Assembly: GCA_021733705.1 (NCBI GenBank)
Contig: JAIPKF010000031.1
Span: 1 to 11,951 of the forward strand
From: Chthoniobacterales bacterium
Lineage (GTDB): Bacteria; Verrucomicrobiota; Verrucomicrobiia; Chthoniobacterales; UBA6821
DNA: 11,951 nt
Direction of reading: 5' to 3'
Shown here: positions 7,013 through 11,951 of the stretch, one piece after another
Layout: each line of letters starts with the position of its first letter
Position numbering within the stretch: the first letter of the stretch is position 1
The notes under the pieces: generated by a model
The model's input: only the letters and a program-made list of their open reading frames with translations
Told to the model about the DNA's origin: nothing
Database searches by the model: none
Made by a program: the position numbers and the translations under genes

Positions 7013-7041
7013 AAATTAGAAAATCAGATTTTTTTATTCAA
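7013..7041 (-). promoter_or_regulatory. Candidate internal promoter for rplF and downstream genes
   Basis: The minus strand shows TTGAAT (7036-7041), a 17-base spacer, and TAATTT (7013-7018), partly matching the sigma-70 consensus with ideal spacing. It lies just past the rpsH stop, and transcription would start about 115 bases before rplF. The area is very AT-rich, which raises the chance of a false match; the unusual gap makes it worth noting. Confidence 0.3.
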
Positions 7042-7061
7042 TACAACAACGATACTGTAAT

Positions 7062-7460
7062 TTACCAGATTGTTGCTAATAATTCACCGCCTACTCTTTG
7101 ACGGCGTGCTTCGTGGCCTGTAAGAACTCCCCGAGAAGTAGAAATAATGGATATACCCATATCTCCCAGAACACGAGGAATTTCTTGGCTGCTGACATAA
7201 CGTCGTAATCCTGGTCGACTCATGCGACGCAGGCCTGTAACTGCAGATTTCTTTCCAACATAACGTGGAATAATTTTAATACGAGGGTGAACTTCTGAAT
7301 GATCTAATTCATAATGTTCTATGTAACCCTCTTTTTTCAAAATTGAAACAATGTCGTCTTTTATTTTTGAGTATGGGACAAAAAAATCTTTTTTATGAAC
7401 GCGTGTTGCATTGCGTACGCGTGTTAATAAATCTGCAATTGGGTCAGTCAAGGAACTCAT
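7062..7460 (-). CDS. rpsH: 30S ribosomal protein S8
   Basis: S8 is a primary 16S rRNA-binding protein of the central domain; in E. coli it also represses the spc operon. The 132-residue product has the N-terminal DPIADLLTRVRNATRVHK and the C-terminal signature GISIISTSRGVLTGHEARR, ending in the usual GGELLATIW. Its ATG overlaps the rplE stop in an ATGA arrangement (7457-7460), implying translational coupling. rpsN (S14), which normally sits between rplE and rpsH, is therefore absent here. A 170-base gap follows before rplF. Confidence 0.97.
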   Translation of the reverse strand: MSSLTDPIADLLTRVRNATRVHKKDFFVPYSKIKDDIVSILKKEGYIEHYELDHSEVHPRIKIIPRYVGKKSAVTGLRRMSRPGLRRYVSSQEIPRVLGDMGISIISTSRGVLTGHEARRQRVGGELLATIW

Positions 7461-8086
7461 AATTCAGTAGGAATAGTAATCTCTAAGTTGTCAGTATGTA
7501 AGGTCTCATTTTCTTTAACTGGTGCTTTTTTGGTATTTCTTCCTGCAAACGGCATCCCTAATTCTGTAAGAAAATCTCTTGTTTCTTCGCTATTTTTAGC
7601 TGTCGTAACAATAGTCACATCGAATCCTATATTTCGTTTAATTTTATCAAGTTCAATTTCTGGAAAAATAGATTGATCAGCTACACCAATGGTATAGTTA
7701 CCTTGACCATCAAAGGACTTAGTCGATACACCTCTAAAATCCCGTATACGAGGGAGTGCCATCTTAAGAAAGCGCTCCAAAAATTCATACATGATTTTAC
7801 CACGAAGAGTAACTTTTGCTCCAATTGCTTGACCTGCGCGAAGCTTAAAATTAGAAATACTTTTCTTAGCAATCGTCTCTACAGGTGTTTGTCCAGTAAT
7901 AAGTGCTAAGTCTTCTTTCGCAATTTCAAGGGCTTGTTTGACATCAGGAGAGGAAGCAACAGATGTATTGATAACAACTTTGACGAGTTTAGGTACTTGA
8001 TGTTTGTTCTTGTATCCACGCTTTTTTTGAAGTGCTGGAACGACTTTATTTTGATAATCTATAAAAAATTCTGGAGCTTTTTGCAT
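7457..8086 (-). CDS. rplE: 50S ribosomal protein L5
   Basis: L5 binds 5S rRNA and contacts the P-site tRNA and S13 at the subunit interface. Motifs include VPKLVKVVINTSVA (31-44), TGQTPVETIAKKSISNFKLR (64-83), GAKVTLRG (89-96), PRIRDFRGVSTKSFDGQGNY (112-131) and the C-terminal core TTAKNSEETRDFLTELGMPF (161-180). E. coli L5 ends there at 179 residues. Here a polar tail of about 27 residues follows (184-209), giving 209. This gene has the best ribosome-binding motif in the window, AAGGAA, inside the last codons of rplX. Its stop overlaps the rpsH start. Confidence 0.97.
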   Translation of the reverse strand: MQKAPEFFIDYQNKVVPALQKKRGYKNKHQVPKLVKVVINTSVASSPDVKQALEIAKEDLALITGQTPVETIAKKSISNFKLRAGQAIGAKVTLRGKIMYEFLERFLKMALPRIRDFRGVSTKSFDGQGNYTIGVADQSIFPEIELDKIKRNIGFDVTIVTTAKNSEETRDFLTELGMPFAGRNTKKAPVKENETLHTDNLEITIPTEL

Positions 8087-8092
8087 GGCAAC

Positions 8093-8491
8093 TTATTCCT
8101 TTTTTTTAGGCTGAGAGACTTTTTTAGAGCTCTTAATTTTTGGAGGCTCCTCACTTAGTGATGTATTTTCTTCCAAAAAAGCCTCTTTTTTCTTTGGAGC
8201 TTTAGGTTTTTTATTACCTTTTAAATCAGCTTTCTTTTCATTGATAGCTTTTTCAATTAACTTTACATTTGATATGTGAATGGGGCCTTCACGTTCAATA
8301 ATTTCACCTTGAGTGCGCTCTTGAGATCGTCCTAGATGTTTTTTAATCATACGAACGCCTTCGATGAGGACTTGATTTTTTTCAGAAATCACTCGTAGAA
8401 CCTTACCCTCTGAGCCACGATGATTTCCGGAAATGACCTTTACAGTATCACCAACGTGGACATGTAATTTATTTTTTTTCTTTAACATCAT
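8093..8491 (-). CDS. rplX: 50S ribosomal protein L24 with lysine-rich tail
   Basis: L24 is an assembly initiator of the large subunit, located near the exit tunnel. The KOW domain is at the N-terminus: LHVHVGDTVKVISGNHRGSE (9-28), followed by GKVLRVISEKNQVLIEGV, a basic KKHLGRSQERTQGEIIERE (50-68) and PIHISNVKLIEK (70-81). The family core ends about there. Residues 82-132 form a low-complexity Lys/Pro/Glu/Ser tail (for example KGNKKPKAPKKK), making 132 residues against about 104 in E. coli. The start overlaps the rplN stop by four bases (ATGA); a second ATG follows immediately, so either could be used. rplE follows after 6 bases. Confidence 0.95.
   Translation of the reverse strand: MMLKKKNKLHVHVGDTVKVISGNHRGSEGKVLRVISEKNQVLIEGVRMIKKHLGRSQERTQGEIIEREGPIHISNVKLIEKAINEKKADLKGNKKPKAPKKKEAFLEENTSLSEEPPKIKSSKKVSQPKKKE
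8096..8101 (-). promoter_or_regulatory. Ribosome binding site of rplE
   Basis: The minus strand reads AAGGAA about 10 bases before the rplE ATG and encodes the final Lys-Glu of L24. It stands out because nearly all other genes in the window lack such a motif. The spacing is slightly long. Confidence 0.5.
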
Positions 8492-8853
8492 ATTACTTCT
8501 GGAGCGAGAGATACAATCTTCATAAAGTTTTTTTCACGGAGCTCACGTGCTACTGGACCGAAAATACGTGTTCCGCGGGGATTTTTATCTTTATCAATAA
8601 TAACGATAGCATTTCTATCAAAGCGTACACAGAACCCATTTGGTCTAGAAATCACTTGACGAGTTCGTACAATAACAGCACGAACGACTTCTCCTTTTTT
8701 TACAGTTCCACCCGTAGATGCTTCCTTGACATTGGCAGTGATAATATCTCCAACTCGGGCACAGAGTGTCTTTTTTCCAATCACACCAATCATTGTTGCC
8801 ATCCGTGCACCGGTATTATCGGCAACATCAAGGCGTGTACGTAAATAAATCAT
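8488..8853 (-). CDS. rplN: 50S ribosomal protein L14
   Basis: L14 is a compact beta-barrel protein at the subunit interface. The 121-residue product matches the family throughout: TRLDVADNTGARMATMIGVI near the start, GDIITANVKEASTGGTVKKG, VVRAVIVRTRQVISRPNG, and IIDKDKNPRGTRIFGPVARE followed by LREKNFMKIVSLAPEVI. The N-terminus reads MIYLRTRL, where many orthologues have MIQ. It follows rpsQ after 22 bases and overlaps rplX by four. No Shine-Dalgarno motif is visible. Confidence 0.97.
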   Translation of the reverse strand: MIYLRTRLDVADNTGARMATMIGVIGKKTLCARVGDIITANVKEASTGGTVKKGEVVRAVIVRTRQVISRPNGFCVRFDRNAIVIIDKDKNPRGTRIFGPVARELREKNFMKIVSLAPEVI

Positions 8854-8875
8854 GATCTTAGGGTAGTAGTATCAA

Positions 8876-9148
8876 TTAATGTTTCATTATCTCTACTAAT
8901 CGCCAATGTTTAAGGCGGCTCATAGGACGTGTTTCCATGATTGCAACTCGATCACCGATTTTAGCTTCATTGTTTTCATCATGGACATGAAATTTTTTAA
9001 CTTGTTTAACAATTTTTCCAAAACGAGGATGCGGTACACGAGTGATTGTCTTAACAACTATTGTTTTATCCATCTTGTGAGAGACTACCTCCCCAGAGCG
9101 TGTTTTACGCAATCCACGGATTTGATTATTTTGGGCTGTATCGTTCAT
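8876..9148 (-). CDS. rpsQ: 30S ribosomal protein S17
   Basis: S17 is a primary 16S rRNA-binding protein with an OB fold, needed early in small-subunit assembly. The product has 90 residues. Family features are RKTRSGEVVSHKMDKTIVVK (the conserved G-V-V-x-x-K-M-x-K-T core), HPRFGKIVKQVKKFHVHDE and the signature GDRVAIMETRPMSRLKHWRL. It lies between rpmC (33 bases) and rplN (22 bases), as in most bacteria. The sequence before the ATG has no Shine-Dalgarno motif. About ten N-terminal residues precede the core, within normal variation. Confidence 0.96.
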   Translation of the reverse strand: MNDTAQNNQIRGLRKTRSGEVVSHKMDKTIVVKTITRVPHPRFGKIVKQVKKFHVHDENNEAKIGDRVAIMETRPMSRLKHWRLVEIMKH

Positions 9149-9181
9149 CAGTGAGTATTTGGAAAAGTGAAAACTATAAAA

Positions 9182-9370
9182 TTATTGAGCTTTTTGTTTG
9201 ATAAAGGTTTGAAGACGTGCAATCTCACGACGAGCAATACGTAGAAGGTGCGGCTTTTCTAGCTGCCCAGCTTGTTGCTGTAGACGAAAGTGAAATATTT
9301 CTTGACGATGCCCTGCAATACGAGCGGATAGCTCTTTGGGTGTCAACTCTTTAATTTCAGAAGTGTTCAT
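9182..9370 (-). CDS. rpmC: 50S ribosomal protein L29
   Basis: L29 is a small two-helix protein at the exit tunnel, near the SRP and trigger-factor docking site. The 62-residue product is close to the family norm. It begins MNTSEIKELTPKELSARIA, with EIFHFRLQQQAGQLEKPHLL in the middle and the closing helix RIARREIARLQTFIKQKAQ. The turn and the Arg-rich last helix match L29. It sits 13 bases after rplP in standard order. No Shine-Dalgarno motif is present. Confidence 0.94.
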   Translation of the reverse strand: MNTSEIKELTPKELSARIAGHRQEIFHFRLQQQAGQLEKPHLLRIARREIARLQTFIKQKAQ

Positions 9371-9383
9371 ATGATTAAATCAA

Positions 9384-9806
9384 TTAAGCAACAGCATGGT
9401 GACGTGTTACAAATTTTGTACGAATAGGTAGTTTATTTGCGGCTAAGCGGAGGGACTCACGTGCTAATGACTCAGGAATTCCATCTAATTCAAATAAAAT
9501 ATTCCCTGGACGAACGGTAGCTACCCAATACTCAGGCTGTCCTTTACCTTTACCCATTCTGGTTTCAGGAGGTCTCGCCGTTACTGATTTATCTGGAAAA
9601 ATACGAATCCATAACTTACCTTTACGTTTCATGTTACGGGTTAGTGCAACACGAGCAGCTTCGATTTGGGTATTGGTAATCCAAGCACGATCTAGTGTTT
9701 GCAATCCAAATTCACCAAAGTCAATGCGTAAATTACGAGAAGCAATACCTGTCCTGCTGCCACGTTGCGTTTTTCTATATTTAACTCTTTTAGGTAATAA
9801 TGGCAT
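9384..9806 (-). CDS. rplP: 50S ribosomal protein L16
   Basis: L16 helps shape the A-site tRNA channel and is a late-assembly protein. The product has 140 residues. Motifs include MPLLPKRVKYRKTQRGSRTG at the N-terminus, EAARVALTRNMKRKGKLWIR (49-68), and the conserved RMGKGKG loop (83-89) followed by YWVATVRPGNILFELDG. Arg83 corresponds to the arginine next to the loop that is hydroxylated in E. coli L16; whether it is modified here is unknown. The C-terminus ends KLPIRTKFVTRHHAVA. It is preceded by an unusual 159-base AT-rich gap after rpsC and followed by rpmC after 13 bases. Confidence 0.97.
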   Translation of the reverse strand: MPLLPKRVKYRKTQRGSRTGIASRNLRIDFGEFGLQTLDRAWITNTQIEAARVALTRNMKRKGKLWIRIFPDKSVTARPPETRMGKGKGQPEYWVATVRPGNILFELDGIPESLARESLRLAANKLPIRTKFVTRHHAVA

Positions 9807-9965
9807 AGCTCAAAAAATTGTTGATGATTGGTCGTCTCTAGAAACTGTTAATAATTAATAAATCTGGATTTAATAAATTTTATGATTTATTGAAATTCAC
9901 CAGAAAGTTGATTGTTTAATTTATAGAAGATTTAAGATGAAACTTTGATGATGGATTTCTAATAA
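9807..9965 (-). other. AT-rich gap between rpsC and rplP
   Basis: This spacer is 159 bases long at a junction that is normally a few bases. It contains no ORF I trust. I see an A/T-only hairpin at 9872-9891 (7 bp, 6-base loop). An exact 11-base direct repeat, TAATAATTAAT, occurs at 9849-9859 and 9960-9970; the second copy overlaps the rpsC stop. Given the base composition both may be chance. No convincing promoter was found. Confidence 0.4.
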
Positions 9966-10634
9966 TTAATCGATAGCAGCTGTAGCTTGACGGGTATCAA
10001 AACTAGATTTCTCATCTTTTTTACAAATCCAACATTTAATACCGATTTTTCCAGCAATAGTATCGGCTTCAGCAAAACCATAATCAATATTCTTACGAAG
10101 AGTATGAAGTGGAATGGTACCAGAGCGCACTATTTCAGTACGAGCAATTTCACTTCCACCAAGGCGACCTGATGCGCGTATCTTTATACCTTCGGCACCT
10201 AGATCCATGGCAAGTTGCATTGCTTTTTTCATAGCACGACGGAAACCAATGCGTCTTTCTAACTGCGAGGCGATACTTTCCGCAACGAGAGTAGCATCAG
10301 TTTCTGGTTGTTTTACTTCAACAATATCAATTTTAGCCTGTTTTCCTCCTGCGAGAAATGAAATTTCTTGAGTCATTGATTCTATTTCTGAACCCTTACG
10401 ACCAATAACAATTCCTGGACGTGCAGTAACTATTGTTACTCTAACACTATTCCAAGCACGCTCAATTATGATGCGTGAGACAGCGGCTGATTTTAATTTC
10501 TTCTTGAGTCCTCGACGAATTTTACTATCTGCATGCAAAAAACCTGCAAATTCCTTTTCAGAAGCATACCAACGAGAACTCCAATCTTTGGTAATAGGAA
10601 GTCGAAATCCAATCGGGTTAACTTTTTGTCCCAT
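9966..10634 (-). CDS. rpsC: 30S ribosomal protein S3
   Basis: S3 lines the mRNA entry tunnel with S4 and S5. The start MGQKVNPIGFRLPITKDW is the canonical family N-terminus. A KH domain follows with VTARPGIVIGRKGSEIE (69-85), whose GRKG loop is at 78-81. The C-terminal domain has IASQLERRIGFRRAMKKAM (121-139), KIRASGRLGGSEIARTE (151-167) and TIPLHTLRKNIDYGFAEAD (173-191). The length of 222 residues is normal. rplV lies 31 bases upstream and a 159-base gap follows. There is no Shine-Dalgarno motif in the very AT-rich leader. Confidence 0.97.
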   Translation of the reverse strand: MGQKVNPIGFRLPITKDWSSRWYASEKEFAGFLHADSKIRRGLKKKLKSAAVSRIIIERAWNSVRVTIVTARPGIVIGRKGSEIESMTQEISFLAGGKQAKIDIVEVKQPETDATLVAESIASQLERRIGFRRAMKKAMQLAMDLGAEGIKIRASGRLGGSEIARTEIVRSGTIPLHTLRKNIDYGFAEADTIAGKIGIKCWICKKDEKSSFDTRQATAAID

Positions 10635-10665
10635 AATAAATAATATATTGTTTTATTGAGTAAGA

Positions 10666-11142
10666 TTAAGAATCTGTTTCTAAAGGATTTTCTTTAGCAT
10701 CAGATAAAGGTTTTTGCTCTGAATTAATCGTGAGATTTGTTTTGGAGTGTAACACTTTTTTCTTAATCGACTTTTTTTTGGTTAAACGATCTTCCCGACG
10801 GTTAATAGGTATTTCATCAGTAAGGACAATACGAATATGACTTGTTCTTTTGCGTATAGCTCCTGCACTTCCACGTGCTCGGGTCATAATACGTTTCATT
10901 GTTGGAGCTTCTCCAATCACAGCTTCTTTAATGACAAGTAATTCGGGATGTATATTGTTGTTATTTTCTGCATTAGCAATAGCACTTTTGAGCACTTTAA
11001 AAATCATAGGAGCTGCTTTTTTAGGAATCAGCTTTAATTCTGCAAGGGCATCTAATGCCGGCTTCCCCTGAATTTCTCGAGTCACCTCCCGGGCTTTAAA
11101 TGCAGAGATCTTTGCGTAGCGATGAATGGATTGTACTTGCAT
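10666..11142 (-). CDS. rplV: 50S ribosomal protein L22 with charged C-terminal tail
   Basis: L22 lines the nascent-peptide tunnel through a beta-hairpin loop. Core motifs are ISAFKAREVTREIQGKPALD (12-31), LIPKKAAPMIFKVLKSAIAN (38-57) and APTMKRIMTRARGSAGAIRK (79-98), the tunnel hairpin, ending with TSHIRIVLTDE (100-110). The E. coli protein ends there. This one continues for 48 residues with a charged, Lys-rich and then acidic/polar tail (TKKKSIKKK, then SDAKENPLETDS), giving 158 residues. Start context has no Shine-Dalgarno motif. The spacing to rpsS is 17 bases and to rpsC 31. Confidence 0.96.
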   Translation of the reverse strand: MQVQSIHRYAKISAFKAREVTREIQGKPALDALAELKLIPKKAAPMIFKVLKSAIANAENNNNIHPELLVIKEAVIGEAPTMKRIMTRARGSAGAIRKRTSHIRIVLTDEIPINRREDRLTKKKSIKKKVLHSKTNLTINSEQKPLSDAKENPLETDS

Positions 11143-11159
11143 GAATAAAAAATCTGAAA

Positions 11160-11438
11160 TTACTTCGTTACCTTAGCAGTGTGGGAGCCATGTTTTTTGA
11201 ACATACGAGTAGGTGAAAATTCACCTAATTTATGTCCCACCATATTTTCTGTGACAAAAACTGGAATAAAGGAGCGTCCATTGTGGACATTAAATGTGTG
11301 TCCGACAAAATCGGGTGCAATGGTTGATCTGCGAGACCAGGTTTTAATCGGTTTCTTTAAGTTTTCTTCGTTAAGCTTATCGATTTTTTCGAGAAGCTTC
11401 CATTCAACAAAGGGACCTTTTTTTAATGAACGAGCCAT
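11160..11438 (-). CDS. rpsS: 30S ribosomal protein S19
   Basis: S19 is in the head of the small subunit, partnered with S13 near the A-site tRNA. The 92-residue product has the canonical start MARSLKKGPFVEWKLLEKI, then KTWSRRSTIAPDFVGHTFNV and the family signature GRSFIPVFVTENMVGHKLGE followed by FSPTR. Length and sequence are typical. It lies 6 bases after rplB and 17 bases before rplV, the normal S10-operon order. Confidence 0.97.
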   Translation of the reverse strand: MARSLKKGPFVEWKLLEKIDKLNEENLKKPIKTWSRRSTIAPDFVGHTFNVHNGRSFIPVFVTENMVGHKLGEFSPTRMFKKHGSHTAKVTK

Positions 11439-11444
11439 AGTGGA

Positions 11445-11951
11445 TTATTTCTTTTTACGACGTTGGACGATAAATTGATCTGAAGCTTTACGCTTAGCAC
11501 GGGTTTTGAATCCTTTTGAGAGTTGCCCCCAAGGACTCATCGGATGATGACGACCGCCACCACCTTTACTTTTTCCTTGACCACCACCCATCGGGTGATC
11601 AACAGGATTCATCGCCATACCGCGTGTTTGAGGACGAATACCAAGCCATCTACTACGACCAGCTTTACCGCTAGAGACATTCATATGCTCTACATTGCTT
11701 ACCTGACCAATGGTTGCATAACACTCTTCATTAATGCGACGAAGCTCCCCTGAAGCCATCTTAATAAGGGCATATCCTGATTCTCTATTGCTCAGAATAG
11801 CTTGGGATCCTGCGCTACGAACGATTTGTCCCCCACGCCCTGGAGTTAGCTCAATATTGTGTAAGGAGGATCCAAGTGGAATTGACTTTAATGGAAGTGC
11901 ATTCCCTATGGAAGGTTCAGCGTTAGCGCCTGCAGAAATTTTTGTTCCGAC
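11445..11951 (-). CDS. rplB: 50S ribosomal protein L2 (N-terminal part outside window)
   Basis: L2 is a core protein of the large subunit near the peptidyl-transferase centre. The frame is open from the window edge to the stop, giving the last 168 residues; about 110 are missing. It reads LPLKSIPLGSSLHNIELTPG, then RGGQIVRSAGSQAILS, SGRAGRSRWLG-like NVSSGKAGRSRWLGIRPQTR and MNPVDHPMGGGQGKSKGGGG, ending in a basic tail. The conserved histidine of the VDHP motif is present; the second His of the E. coli form (DHPHGGG) is Met here, a substitution also found in other phyla. An ATG at 11757-11759 is internal and is not the start. Confidence 0.97.
   Translation of the reverse strand, partial: VGTKISAGANAEPSIGNALPLKSIPLGSSLHNIELTPGRGGQIVRSAGSQAILSNRESGYALIKMASGELRRINEECYATIGQVSNVEHMNVSSGKAGRSRWLGIRPQTRGMAMNPVDHPMGGGQGKSKGGGGRHHPMSPWGQLSKGFKTRAKRKASDQFIVQRRKKK

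Noticed and set aside
7001..7035. Plus-strand hairpin TGATTT/AAATCA followed by seven T residues
   Set aside because: It has terminator form only on the plus strand, where no gene leads into it; the stem is short and AT-rich.
11523..11753. Plus-strand threonine-rich ORF opposite rplB
   Set aside because: It is antisense to the glycine- and histidine-rich end of L2, which explains its composition.

Overview
This window looks like the chromosome of a bacterium from the PVC superphylum, most plausibly a Verrucomicrobiota member with moderately low GC. Lines I counted by hand fall at roughly 33-48% GC. The placement is an inference from three things: the wording of the RibH sequence, the ribH-nusB-ftsY order, and a ribosomal-protein cluster without rpmD (L30) or rpsN (S14) at their usual sites. 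No rRNA is present to confirm it.

Left part, plus strand (1-1764): the 3' end of ribH (lumazine synthase), nusB (antitermination factor) and ftsY (SRP receptor GTPase, NG core only) follow each other closely. Middle (1765-2198): 434 bases with no credible gene. About 260 of them (1831-2090) are strikingly GC-rich (about 58% by hand count). This block is bounded by a 16-bp inverted repeat with one mismatch, contains several good hairpins and is followed by nine T residues. It is the only part of the window I cannot assign to a known family. It could be a structured non-coding RNA, or a small mobile element bounded by inverted repeats.

Right part, minus strand (2199-11951, transcribed right to left): a fused S10/spc ribosomal-protein operon in canonical order. 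It runs rplB (partial), rpsS, rplV, rpsC, rplP, rpmC, rpsQ, rplN, rplX, rplE, rpsH, rplF, rplR, rpsE, rplO, secY, map. These encode 50S and 30S proteins, the membrane channel for nascent proteins, and the enzyme that trims initiator methionine. With FtsY on the other strand, the window is a compact translation and secretion locus. The cluster ends at map and meets the ftsY side tail to tail; infA, rpmJ, rpsM, rpsK, rpoA and rplQ do not follow.

Oddities within the operon: three AT-rich gaps of 147-170 bases at junctions that are usually tight; charged or polar terminal extensions on L22, L24, L5, S5 and L15; an apparent eleventh membrane segment at the end of SecY; and almost no Shine-Dalgarno motifs. 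Otherwise the content is ordinary housekeeping, and I found no defence, toxin or metabolic novelty.
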